The position numbers and the translations under genes are program-made. From Sphingomonadales bacterium (GTDB taxonomy: Bacteria > Pseudomonadota > Alphaproteobacteria > Sphingomonadales > Sphingomonadaceae): a DNA stretch of 33,552 nt. A model generated the notes under the pieces. It had not been told where the DNA came from. It ran no database searches and saw nothing but the letters and a program-made list of their open reading frames with translations. The stretch's first letter is position 1, and the number at the start of each line of letters is the position of its first letter. The stretch spans positions 1-33,552 of the forward strand of contig VMTF01000217.1 of NCBI GenBank assembly GCA_013791705.1. Reading direction: 5' to 3'. This document shows, piece by piece, positions 1-9,271 of this stretch.

Positions 1-3000
1 CTGTTCGATGCGCTCTACCAGCGGTTCGAGGGTCAATCGGGCAGCACCATCGATATGCTTGTCGTATTCAATCAGGCGGTCAATCAGGCGGTCGGCTATG
101 TGATCGGGCTGGTAGCCGGGGTGCAGACGCCGGAAGAAACGCTGGAAGTCGGCACTGGATCGTGCCGCGATTCGGCGTGGCTGCTGGTTCAGCTCGTGCG
201 CCGTCTGGGCTTTGCCGCGCGGTTCGTCTCCGGCTACTCGATCCAGCTCACGCCCGATGTGATTCCGGTCGAAGGGCCCAAGGGCGTGCCGCAGGATGTC
301 TGCGACCTTCACGCCTGGGCCGAAGTCTTTCTGCCCGGCGCCGGGTGGGTCGGGCTCGATCCCACCTGGGGGCTGTTCGCGGGCGAGGGCCATATCCCCT
401 TGTGTGCCACGCCGCATTATCGCTCGGCCGCCCCGATCGAGGGCGTGGTGCTGGCGCCCGTTCATTCGGACTTCCACTTCGAGATGGACGTCTCGCGGAT
501 TGCCGAGGCGGTCCGGATCACCAAGCCTTTCACCGAAGCCCGCTGGGACGCGCTGCTCGCGCTCGGTGACAAGGTTGATGAAGATCTGGCCGCCGGAGAC
601 GTGCGGCTGACCATCGGCGGCGAGCCCACCTTCATCGCCGATGGCGATTTCGAGGCGCCGGAATGGAACGCGGACGCGGTCGGCCCGACCAAGGCGGTTT
701 ACGCTGACCGGCTGATCCGCAAGCTGCGGGCGCAGTTCGGCCCCGGTTCGCTGCTCCATCACGGGCAGGGCAAGTGGTATCCCGGCGAAAGCCTGCCGCG
801 CTGGGGCTATTCGCTCTATTGGCGCAAGGACGGTGTGCCGGTCTGGCGCGATCCGGCGCTGATCGCCACGGACCGCTTTCCGGATGACGACAACGTGGCT
901 GCGGAACAACCGGCCACGCTTGGAGCAGCGGAGGCGGAGGTGTTCCTGCGCGCCACTGCGGCCAATCTCGGTGTCGAGGATTCCTTCGTCCAGCCGGTGT
1001 TCGAAGATGCGGTCGACTGGATCGTGCGTGAAGCCACGTTGCCCGACAATACCAAGCCGACCGACCCCAAGCTCGACGACCCCGAAGAGCGCGAGCGTTT
1101 CATGCGGACGTTCCAGCGCGGGCTCACCACGCCGGTCGGCTATGTGCTGCCGGTGTCGCGCGATACCGAGGACAAGCCGGCCGCAAAGCAGCAGGCCGCG
1201 CAGCAGTGGCAGACGGAAACGGTGCCCAGCCCGGCGCGGTGGAAAAGCGAGCGCTGGCGGGTGCGGCGCGGCGCGCTGTTCGCGGCGCCCGGCGATTCCG
1301 CGCTCGGCTATCGCCTGCCGCTGGGCTCGCTGCCCTATGTCCCGCCATCGGACTTTCCCTATATCCACCCGCGTGACACCGCCGAACCGCGCGAGCCGCT
1401 GCCGGACGTGCGGGCGCAAGTGGTGGAGCGCGGCCATCAGGTGCGCGATGCCCAGGTTGACCGGCGCGGCGAGGCCGTTTCCGGCGAGCGGCCGGAGCAG
1501 CGCTCCGTCGCGGTCGAAAGCGGCGGGAGCGCGGCGCAAGGCCGGGTCGAACAAGTCGCGATCGAAGGCGCGGTCCGCACCGCGATCACGATCGAGCCCA
1601 AGGGCGATCACTTGTGCGTCTTCCTGCCCCCGGTCGAGGCGCTCGAAGACTATCTCGATCTGATCGCCAGCGTCGAGGCGGTGGCCGAACAGACCCGTCT
1701 GCCGGTCCGCATCGAAGGCTATCCGCCGCCGCCCGATCCGCGGCTGGTCGTGCTCAAGATCACGCCTGATCCTGGCGTCATCGAGGTCAATATCCAGCCT
1801 ACCGCCACGTGGCGCGAATCGGTCGAACTCACCGAAACGCTCTATGACGCGGCGCGCGAGATCGGGCTGACCGCGGACAAGTTCATGGTCGATGGCCGTG
1901 CCACCGGCACCGGCGGCGGCAACCATATCGTGCTGGGCGGACCGACGCTGCTCGATTCGCCGTTCATCCGCCGACCCGACCTGCTGAAGTCGTTCGTCAC
2001 CTATTGGCAGCGTCACCCCGCGCTCAGCTACCTGTTCTCCGGGCTGTTCATCGGCCCGACCTGCCAGGCGCCGCGCATCGCCGCGGCGCGGCACGACGGA
2101 TTGTACGAACTGGAGATTGCCCTCGCGCAAGTGCCCGGGCCGGAGAGCCCGCAGCCCGCGCCGTGGGTGGTTGATCGCCTGTTCCGCAACCTGCTGGTCG
2201 ATGTGACCGGCAACACCCATCGCACCGAAATCTGCATCGACAAGCTGTTCTCGCCCGATGGCCCGACCGGGCGGCTGGGCCTGGTCGAATTCCGCGGGTT
2301 CGAGATGCCGCCGGACGCGAAAATGTCGCTCGCCCAGCAACTCCTGCTGCGGGCGATGACAGCCTGGTTCTGGCGCGAGCCGGTCAGCGGCCCGCTGGTG
2401 CGCTGGGGCACCCAGCTCCACGACCGGTTCATGCTGCCCCATCAGGTCTGGGCCGATTTCCTCGACGTGCTGAGCGAATTGCGCGGTGCGGGCTATGATT
2501 TCGATCCGGTGTGGTTCGAAGCCCAGCGCCAGTTCCGCTTTCCGGTCCACGGCGCGGTCGAAGGGGGCGGGGTCGAACTGGAGATTTCCCACGCGCTCGA
2601 ACCGTGGAACGTACTGGGCGAAACCGGCGCGATCGGCGGGACCGTGCGCTATGTGGATAGCTCGACCGAGCGCTTGCAGGTGAGGGCCTCGGGGCTTGTC
2701 CCCGGGCGCCACATCATCGCCTGCAATGGTCGCCGCGTGCCGCTCCGCCCGACCGGCGTGCCGGGCGAGGCGGTGGCCGGGGTGCGCTACAAGGCGTGGC
2801 TCCCGTCCAATTGCCTCCATCCGATGATGCCGCCGCAGGCCCCGCTCACGTTCGATATTCTCGATACGTGGAACGGCCGGTCGCTGGGCGGCTGCGTTTA
2901 TCATGTGGCGCATCCGGGCGGACGCAATTACGATGATGTTCCGGTCAACGGCTATGAGGCTGAAGCGCGGCGCAAGGCACGCTTCCAGGATCATGGTCAT

Positions 3001-3090
3001 TCGCCCGGGCCTCAGGCGATGCCGCCTGAGGAATTGCCAGGGGAATTCCCGATGTCGCTCGATTTGCGCCGCCCGGTTCTTCCGGGCTAG
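1..3090 (+). CDS. Transglutaminase-like domain fused to DUF2126 putative amidoligase (5'-truncated by window edge)
   Basis: Frame is open from base 1 ([20 protein letters not shown]...). Transglutaminase triad motifs GSCRDSAW / DLHAWAEV / LDPTWG, then a long DUF2126-like region ([15 protein letters not shown]..., [20 protein letters not shown]). Confidence 0.9.
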   Translation: MFDALYQRFEGQSGSTIDMLVVFNQAVNQAVGYVIGLVAGVQTPEETLEVGTGSCRDSAWLLVQLVRRLGFAARFVSGYSIQLTPDVIPVEGPKGVPQDVCDLHAWAEVFLPGAGWVGLDPTWGLFAGEGHIPLCATPHYRSAAPIEGVVLAPVHSDFHFEMDVSRIAEAVRITKPFTEARWDALLALGDKVDEDLAAGDVRLTIGGEPTFIADGDFEAPEWNADAVGPTKAVYADRLIRKLRAQFGPGSLLHHGQGKWYPGESLPRWGYSLYWRKDGVPVWRDPALIATDRFPDDDNVAAEQPATLGAAEAEVFLRATAANLGVEDSFVQPVFEDAVDWIVREATLPDNTKPTDPKLDDPEERERFMRTFQRGLTTPVGYVLPVSRDTEDKPAAKQQAAQQWQTETVPSPARWKSERWRVRRGALFAAPGDSALGYRLPLGSLPYVPPSDFPYIHPRDTAEPREPLPDVRAQVVERGHQVRDAQVDRRGEAVSGERPEQRSVAVESGGSAAQGRVEQVAIEGAVRTAITIEPKGDHLCVFLPPVEALEDYLDLIASVEAVAEQTRLPVRIEGYPPPPDPRLVVLKITPDPGVIEVNIQPTATWRESVELTETLYDAAREIGLTADKFMVDGRATGTGGGNHIVLGGPTLLDSPFIRRPDLLKSFVTYWQRHPALSYLFSGLFIGPTCQAPRIAAARHDGLYELEIALAQVPGPESPQPAPWVVDRLFRNLLVDVTGNTHRTEICIDKLFSPDGPTGRLGLVEFRGFEMPPDAKMSLAQQLLLRAMTAWFWREPVSGPLVRWGTQLHDRFMLPHQVWADFLDVLSELRGAGYDFDPVWFEAQRQFRFPVHGAVEGGGVELEISHALEPWNVLGETGAIGGTVRYVDSSTERLQVRASGLVPGRHIIACNGRRVPLRPTGVPGEAVAGVRYKAWLPSNCLHPMMPPQAPLTFDILDTWNGRSLGGCVYHVAHPGGRNYDDVPVNGYEAEARRKARFQDHGHSPGPQAMPPEELPGEFPMSLDLRRPVLPG

Positions 3091-3094
3091 GCCA

Positions 3095-5623
3095 CTGGCC
3101 ACGGAGGCACTTACGGTCCCGGCCGCGCCGCGGTTGCAGGACTATCCGGTCGATGTCGAGGTGGGCGACCTGTTTCGTCACGCCTCGCCCGATCTTGCCG
3201 CCAAGTGGCTCGCGATGGCCGATGGCCTTGGCGCATTGGCCGGAGAATCGGGTCTGACGGCGCAGGAACTGGTCTCGCGCCAGATTCTCGATCTGGGGAT
3301 GAGCTTTCGGCTGACCGGCGACGACGAGGAGCGCGCGTGGCCGCTCAGCCCGATGCCGCTGATCGTCGGCGCCGATGAATGGGATGAACTGGGGCGCGGC
3401 CTGATCCAGCGGGCGCGGCTGCTGGAGGCGGTCGTCGCGGATATTTACGGACCGCAGCGGCTGGTGCGGGACGGGCACCTGCCGGCCGCGCTGGTCACCG
3501 GCAGCCGCTATTTCGCACGCAACATGGTGGGGCTGTCGCCAGAGGGCGGCAATCGTTCCGGCCGGCCGGAAGGCGGCAGTTTCATTCACGTCTACGCGGT
3601 CGATCTGGCGCGCGGCCCGCGTGGGCAATGGCGCGTGCTGGGCGATCGGTTGCGGCTCGCGAACGGCATCGGCTACGCGCTGGAGAACCGGCTGGCCCTG
3701 TCGCGCGGGACCGGCACCTTGCTGACCAGCATCAAGGCGCGGCGGCTGGCGGGGTTCTTCTCGCAACTGCGCGGCGGGATCGCGCGCGACTGCCAGCGCG
3801 AGAGCCCGCGCATCGCGCTCCTGACGCCCGGCCGCTTCAACCAGTCCTATCCCGAGCAGGCGCACCTGGCGCGCTATCTGGGCTTTCCGCTGGTCGAAGG
3901 ACGCGATCTGACCGTTAGCGACAACCGGCTCTACGTGCGCACCATCGCCGGGCCCAAGCGGATCGACGCCATCTGGCGCTGGATCGATACCCCGGCGCTC
4001 GATCCCCTGAACTTCGACGCGCGTTCGCAGATCGGCGTGCCCGACTTGTTCGATGCCTGGGAGCGGGGCGGCCTTGAAATGGCGAACCAGCCCGGCGTCG
4101 AAGTGCTCGAAGCGCCCGCATTCGGGGCCTTCATGCCGCGGCTGTGCAAGGTTCTGCTCGGCGAGGAACCCATGCTGCCGACCGTTGCGACCTGGTGGTG
4201 CGGCCAGCCGCGCGAGGCTGACATGGTGCGCGAGCGGATGGACGAACTGGTGATCTCGCCGGCGTTCGGCCAACCGGTCGAGGCCCTGACGGGAACCGTT
4301 CCGGTGCCGGGATCGAGCCTGGTGGGCCGCGATCGCGAAGCGCTGCTGGAAGCGATGGCGCGGCGGCCGATGGATTATTGCGGACAGGAAATCGTCCACC
4401 TCTCCACCGCGCCCACCCTGATCGATGACAAGTTCGTGTCGCGCGCCTTTACGGTGCGGGCGTTCGTGGCGCGCGGGCACGACGGACAATGGACCGTGAT
4501 GCCCGGCGGCTTTGCGCGCCTGTGCGCATCGGGCGAACTCCAGACAACGTTGATGGGTGCGGGCGATCTTTCGGCCGACGTCTGCGTGGTTGATGACGAT
4601 AGCACGCCGCCGCCGGGGCCGACGCCGCTGATGGCCACGCCGCCGGTCCGGCGCGGGGGCGGCATTCTTGCCAGCCAGGCGGCGGACAACCTGTTCTGGT
4701 TCGGCCGCTATGTCGAACGCGCCGAGGCGACCGTGCGGGTGGTGCGCGCGATCCTGGGCAGTTCGATCGAGGTCGATGCCGCATCGGGCAGCAATCCGGA
4801 AGTGGTGGCGCGGCTTGTCGCCCTGCTGGAACGATGGGGGGCGATCACGCCGGAAACGGCGCAGTTGTCCGCCGCACAAGCATGCCGTGCCGCGCTGGGC
4901 GAAGCGTCACGGCCGGGCGGGGTGGCGACGCTGTTCGCGATGATCAGGAATACCGGCTTGCCGCTGCGCGACCGGCTCGCCCCGGATTTCTGGCGGATTG
5001 CCAGCCGGCCGATGCCACAGATCGATACCCACCGACGCGGTGCCTTGCTGCGCGTGGCGCGCGAATTGCTGGAACGGCTGAGCGCGCTGTCAGGGTTGCT
5101 GGCGGAAAATTTCATGCGCGGGCCGGCGTGGCATTTCCTGGATATGGGGCGGCGGCTGGAACGCGGTCTGGTGCTGTGCGCCATGGTCGATGCGCTGGTG
5201 GCGAGAGAGGCAGGAGAGAACGAAGGCGAACAGACCGAAGCGCTGGGCGTGCTGCTGGATTTGGCTGATGGCCAGATCACCTATCGTTCCCGCTACCTGA
5301 CCGGGCCGCGCCGCGAGCCGGTGCTCGATCTGCTGCTGCTCGATCCTGACAATCCGCGCAGCCTTGCGTTTCAGATGGAAACACTGGCGCGGCACATCGG
5401 CGCGCTGCCCCGCTTGACCGAAGATCTGTTGCCCGAGCAACCGCTGCGCGAGGCGCTGGCGCTGCTGGCTCCCCTGCAAAGCCTGACGATCGCCGCATTC
5501 GATGCGGCCCGGCTACGCGAAGCGCAACAGGGCCTCTTTGCCCTCTCCAATGCGATCGCTGAGCGCTACTTTCTTCAGTATGAAAAGACCGACGCCGACG
5601 ACGCGCGGCAACTCCTGGCATGA
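3095..5623 (+). CDS. Circularly permuted type 2 ATP-grasp protein fused to alpha-E (DUF403) domain; start codon uncertain
   Basis: ORF track 2903..5623, but homologous-looking sequence starts around 3110-3160. Motifs: SPEGGNRSGRPEGGSFIHVYAVDLARG..., FVSRAFTVRAFVARG, then LASQAADNLFWFGRYVERAEATVRVVRAIL typical of alpha-E. The true start is not obvious (no ATG between 2993 and the conserved region). Confidence 0.85.
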   Translation: MATEALTVPAAPRLQDYPVDVEVGDLFRHASPDLAAKWLAMADGLGALAGESGLTAQELVSRQILDLGMSFRLTGDDEERAWPLSPMPLIVGADEWDELGRGLIQRARLLEAVVADIYGPQRLVRDGHLPAALVTGSRYFARNMVGLSPEGGNRSGRPEGGSFIHVYAVDLARGPRGQWRVLGDRLRLANGIGYALENRLALSRGTGTLLTSIKARRLAGFFSQLRGGIARDCQRESPRIALLTPGRFNQSYPEQAHLARYLGFPLVEGRDLTVSDNRLYVRTIAGPKRIDAIWRWIDTPALDPLNFDARSQIGVPDLFDAWERGGLEMANQPGVEVLEAPAFGAFMPRLCKVLLGEEPMLPTVATWWCGQPREADMVRERMDELVISPAFGQPVEALTGTVPVPGSSLVGRDREALLEAMARRPMDYCGQEIVHLSTAPTLIDDKFVSRAFTVRAFVARGHDGQWTVMPGGFARLCASGELQTTLMGAGDLSADVCVVDDDSTPPPGPTPLMATPPVRRGGGILASQAADNLFWFGRYVERAEATVRVVRAILGSSIEVDAASGSNPEVVARLVALLERWGAITPETAQLSAAQACRAALGEASRPGGVATLFAMIRNTGLPLRDRLAPDFWRIASRPMPQIDTHRRGALLRVARELLERLSALSGLLAENFMRGPAWHFLDMGRRLERGLVLCAMVDALVAREAGENEGEQTEALGVLLDLADGQITYRSRYLTGPRREPVLDLLLLDPDNPRSLAFQMETLARHIGALPRLTEDLLPEQPLREALALLAPLQSLTIAAFDAARLREAQQGLFALSNAIAERYFLQYEKTDADDARQLLA

Positions 5624-6522
5624 TCTATTCCGTCATGCACCGCACGACGGTCAAATATGCGAGCCCGGTAACGCTCGCCCGGTTCAACGTGCGCCTGAAG
5701 CCCGCGCCGTGGCTCGGGCAGATCCTGCTCGACTATGGGCTGACTGTCGATCCACTGCCGTGGACGATCCAGCAGGAAAGCGGACCGTGGATCGTCAATC
5801 GCAGCCGGCTCACCATTCGCGATCCGCTGACCAGTCTGGTCATCGAAAGCCGCTTCCGCATGGAAGTGATCTCCCCGGCGTACGGACAGGCAACCGAGCT
5901 TGCGCCAACGGTCGGAGAAGTGCGCGATCAGGTGCTGGTGCACCGCGATCTCACTGCCGCAGGACCGGCGAGCTACCTCTATGCCTCATCGATGGCGCCT
6001 GCCTCGCCCGAGATCGCGGCCTGGGCGCGACCGCATTTCGTGCCTGAAACAAGCGTGTTGGCTGCCGGGCTGGCGCTCATGAACGCGATTCACCGGGAGT
6101 TTGTCTATGACGACAAGGCGACCGAGGCCGATACCGCGCCCGCTGCCGCATTCGCGCAGAAGCGCGGGGTGTGCCAGGATTTCGCCCATGTCATGATTGT
6201 CGCCGCGCGGGCGCATGGCGTTCCCGCTGCCTATGTCAGCGGCTATTTGCGCACATTGCCGCCGCCGGGCAAGCCCCGCCTCGTGGGAGCCGATGCGACG
6301 CACGCCTGGGTTGTGCTGTGGTGCGGGGCGGCGCTGGGCTGGATCGGGTTCGATCCGACCAACGATTGCCTGGTTCAGACGGACCACATCTTCACGGCGA
6401 TGGGCCGCGATTATGCCGACGTTGCCCCGCTTGACGGGGTGTTCCGGGGCGGCGGCGGACAGGCGATGACTGTCGCGGTCGACGTTGCGCCGGAAGGCGA
6501 AGTGCTGCCGCTGGCCGGTTGA
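5620..6522 (+). CDS. Transglutaminase family protein (bacterial transglutaminase-like N-terminal domain + core)
   Basis: Start overlaps the upstream stop in ATGA. N-terminal IYSVMHRTTVKYASPVTLARFNVRLKP; core KRGVCQDFAHVMI / ATHAWVVLW / IGFDPTND. Confidence 0.9.
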   Translation: MIYSVMHRTTVKYASPVTLARFNVRLKPAPWLGQILLDYGLTVDPLPWTIQQESGPWIVNRSRLTIRDPLTSLVIESRFRMEVISPAYGQATELAPTVGEVRDQVLVHRDLTAAGPASYLYASSMAPASPEIAAWARPHFVPETSVLAAGLALMNAIHREFVYDDKATEADTAPAAAFAQKRGVCQDFAHVMIVAARAHGVPAAYVSGYLRTLPPPGKPRLVGADATHAWVVLWCGAALGWIGFDPTNDCLVQTDHIFTAMGRDYADVAPLDGVFRGGGGQAMTVAVDVAPEGEVLPLAG

Positions 6523-6580
6523 CGGGAGTGGCCGGATCGGCAAGTTCTGTGCGAACTCTCGCGCGCGAAAAGGCAGGAAC

Positions 6581-7564
6581 ATGAAACGGATTCTGGCGGG
6601 CCGGCAGGTCAATCCGATCGGGCTTGGCTGCATGAGCCTCAGCCATGGCTATGGCATTGCGCCGGCGGAAGAGCTGTCCGAACGCCTGCTGCACCGCGCG
6701 CTCGACCTTGGCTATGATCACCTCGATACCGCGCGCATCTACGGCCTGGGGCGCAACGAGGCGCTGGTCGGCCGGGCGCTCAAGGCCCGCCGCGCGGAAT
6801 TCCTGCTGGCCTCCAAGATGGGCATCATCGCCGATGACGGCCCGCGCCGGATCGATTGCAAACCGGCCACCATTCACCGCGAGATCGACAAGAGCCTCGC
6901 CGCACTGGGGGTCGACCATATCGATCTTTATTACATGCACCGGCCAGATTTCAGCGTGCCGATCGAGGATTCGATGGGGGCGATGGCCGAACTGGTCCGG
7001 CAGGGCAAGATCGGCGCAATCGGCTTGTCGGAAATGAGCGCCGCGACGCTGCGGCGCGCCCATGCGGTGCATCCGGTTGCCGCGATGCAGACCGAATATT
7101 CGCCGTGGACCCGTAATGTCGAGATCGCCGTGCTCGAAACGACGCGGGAACTGGGGGTGACGCTGGTGGCCTTCTCGCCGGTCGGGCGCGGGGCGTTATG
7201 CGGCACGTTGCGCGATGCGGCTGGCCTGCCGGACAAGGACATGCGGCACGGAATGCCGCGCTTCCAGCCGGGGAACTGGGAGAAAAATCTGGCGCTGATC
7301 GATGCCTTCGCCGCGCTGGCGGCCGGGGCCGGTGTCACCCCGGCGCAACTCGCGCTCGGCTGGGTGCTGACGCGCGGCGAGCATATCGTCACGATCCCCG
7401 GCACGACCCGGATCGATCACCTGGAGGAAAACATCGCCCGGGCCGGCTGGCTGCCCGGGCCGGAACTGGTGGCGCAAGTCGATGCCCTGATGCCGCCGGG
7501 CGCGGCGGCCGGGCCGCGCTATTCGGAAGCGATGCAGCGCCAGGTGGCGACCGAAGAATTTTAA
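6581..7564 (+). CDS. Aldo/keto reductase
   Basis: MKRILAGRQVNPIGLGCMSLSHGYG...; DTARIYGLGRNEALVGRAL; LASKMGI; IDLYYMHRPD; IPGTTRIDHLEENI. ATG at 6581 preferred over the extended ORF at 6485. Confidence 0.9.
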   Translation: MKRILAGRQVNPIGLGCMSLSHGYGIAPAEELSERLLHRALDLGYDHLDTARIYGLGRNEALVGRALKARRAEFLLASKMGIIADDGPRRIDCKPATIHREIDKSLAALGVDHIDLYYMHRPDFSVPIEDSMGAMAELVRQGKIGAIGLSEMSAATLRRAHAVHPVAAMQTEYSPWTRNVEIAVLETTRELGVTLVAFSPVGRGALCGTLRDAAGLPDKDMRHGMPRFQPGNWEKNLALIDAFAALAAGAGVTPAQLALGWVLTRGEHIVTIPGTTRIDHLEENIARAGWLPGPELVAQVDALMPPGAAAGPRYSEAMQRQVATEEF

Positions 7565-7616
7565 TCGCGGACCAGTGCGAAAGCACACTTCGCCACGTCC
7601 ATCATCAGGAGCCGCC

Positions 7617-8183
7617 ATGTCCTTGACGAACCTGCTTGTTCCCACTTTCATGCAAATGCTGAAAGCGCTCGCGGGCTGGCTGAACAAGGCAGAGGCCCAG
7701 ATGACCGAAGCCGAAGTGCAAGCGCTGCTCCGCGCCCGGCTCGCGCCCGACATGTTTCCACTCTCGACCCAGATCCGGTTCGCCTGCGTGCAGGTATTCG
7801 AGGCCGTCTATCGCCTCACCGGCGCACCGTTTCCGCCACTGCACCGGGAATTGCTGGACGAAGGGCGCAATGCCGCCGAACGGCCGGGCTCGTTGTTGGA
7901 CGCTGCAGCGCGGATTGTGGAAACCCTTGCGCTGCTGGAGGGCGTCGAGCCGGGCGCGCTCGATGCCGCTGCCGGCAGCCCGATCGCCCATGAACTTCCC
8001 AACGGCATGATTTTCGACCTTACCGCAGAGCAATATGTCCGCGACTGGACCTTGCCCCAGTTCAATTTTCACCTGATGACCGCCTATGCGATATTGCGCG
8101 CCGGGAAGGTCGAACTCGGCAAAGCGGACTATGTGCCGCACATGTTTCAATATGTGCGCGCCGAGACGATCCCCGCAGTCTGA
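7617..8183 (+). CDS. DUF1993 family protein
   Basis: MSLTNLLVPTFMQMLKALAGWLNKAEAQ...PDMFPLSTQIRFACVQ; C-terminal FDLTAEQYVRDWTLPQFNFHLMTAYAILR typical of DUF1993. Confidence 0.8.
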   Translation: MSLTNLLVPTFMQMLKALAGWLNKAEAQMTEAEVQALLRARLAPDMFPLSTQIRFACVQVFEAVYRLTGAPFPPLHRELLDEGRNAAERPGSLLDAAARIVETLALLEGVEPGALDAAAGSPIAHELPNGMIFDLTAEQYVRDWTLPQFNFHLMTAYAILRAGKVELGKADYVPHMFQYVRAETIPAV

Positions 8184-8212
8184 GCCTTCGGGGCCGGGTC
8201 CCGTCAGGCACG

Positions 8213-9067
8213 CTAAGGCTTGAACACCACCGTCTTGCTGCCATCGCGGAACACCCGGTCCTCAAGGTGCAGCAGCACCGCTGTCGCCAGCACCCGCCGC
8301 TCGATGTCGCGGCCCTTGCGGACGAGGTCTTCGGGAGTGTCGACATGGCTGATCGCCTCGACATCCTGATGGATGATCGGCCCCTCGTCGAGGTCGGCCG
8401 TCACATAGTGCGCGGTCGCGCCGATCATCTTCACGCCCCGCGCATGGGCCTGGTGATAAGGCTTGGCCCCCTTGAAACCGGGCAGGAACGAATGGTGGAT
8501 GTTGATGCAGCGCCCCGAAAGGAAGGAAGCCATGTCATCCGAAAGGATTTGCATATAGCGCGCCAGCACGACCAGTTCGGTGCCGGTCTCGGTCACGATC
8601 TCCTTGATCCGCGCTTCCTGTGCGGCCTTGCTGTCGCTGGTGATCGGCAGGTGGTGGAACGGTACGTCCTCGAGCATGGGCACCTTCAGCGCCTCGCGCG
8701 GGTGGTTGCAGACCACGCCGACCACATCCATCGGCAGTTCGCCGATCCGGTGGCGATAGAGCAGATCGGCAAGGCAATGATCGAATTTGCTGACCAGCAG
8801 CAGCACCTTGCGCCGCTCGGTCGTCGCGCGGACATCCCATTCCATCGCGAAGCGCGCCGTCACGTCGGCAAAGCGATCGGTGATCTCGGCGGCGGTCAGG
8901 CCCGGGCAGTCAAATCCGATGCGCATGAAAAAGCGGTTGCTGTCGATCGCGTCGAACTGCTGGGCCTCGCGGATATTGCCACCGATTTCGGCCAGCCGCC
9001 CGGTGACCGCCGCGACCAGGCCCGGCCGGTCCTTGCAGGACAGCGTCATGACGAAGGCTTGCTGCAT
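8213..9067 (-). CDS. purU: Formyltetrahydrofolate deformylase
   Basis: MQQAFVMTLSCKDRPGLVAAVTGRLAEIGGNIREAQQF (ACT) then formyltransferase core ARYMQILSDDMASFLSGRCINIHHSFLPGFKGAKPYHQA. AGGGG upstream of ATG at 9067. Confidence 0.93.
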   Translation of the reverse strand: MQQAFVMTLSCKDRPGLVAAVTGRLAEIGGNIREAQQFDAIDSNRFFMRIGFDCPGLTAAEITDRFADVTARFAMEWDVRATTERRKVLLLVSKFDHCLADLLYRHRIGELPMDVVGVVCNHPREALKVPMLEDVPFHHLPITSDSKAAQEARIKEIVTETGTELVVLARYMQILSDDMASFLSGRCINIHHSFLPGFKGAKPYHQAHARGVKMIGATAHYVTADLDEGPIIHQDVEAISHVDTPEDLVRKGRDIERRVLATAVLLHLEDRVFRDGSKTVVFKP

Positions 9068-9207
9068 GGAAACCCCTGAAACAAATGTGCCGGACCCCAT
9101 GGGCGAAGTTGCACTTAGCCGCAAGCGGGCGCCGTTGCTAACTGCGGTCGCGCCGCGCTGAAAATGGCGGCCGCCCACGGGGTTGGCCGATTCCGACTCT
9201 TCTTCGG

Positions 9208-9225
9208 TTGTCACGTGAGTGTAAC
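9208..9225 (+). promoter_or_regulatory. Candidate PHO-box-like direct repeat upstream of ppk
   Basis: TTGTCAC-gtga-GTGTAAC: two 7-mers at 11-bp period, 47 bp before the ppk ATG. First unit matches CTGTCAY at 6/7, second at 5/7. Confidence 0.35.
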
Positions 9226-9271
9226 ATGCGCCACTCATGCGGCAGGTGGTCACTGCCGGTAAAGGACACGT

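Noticed and set aside
2945-4879. 644-aa minus-strand ORF antisense to the ATP-grasp gene
   Set aside because: Arg/His/Gln/Pro-rich shadow translation, no recognisable motifs; the plus frame is a clear conserved family.
8184-8212. Possible terminator between DUF1993 and purU (GCCT...GGG...CCC...AGGC)
   Set aside because: Short interrupted stems (4 + 3 bp); too weak to call.
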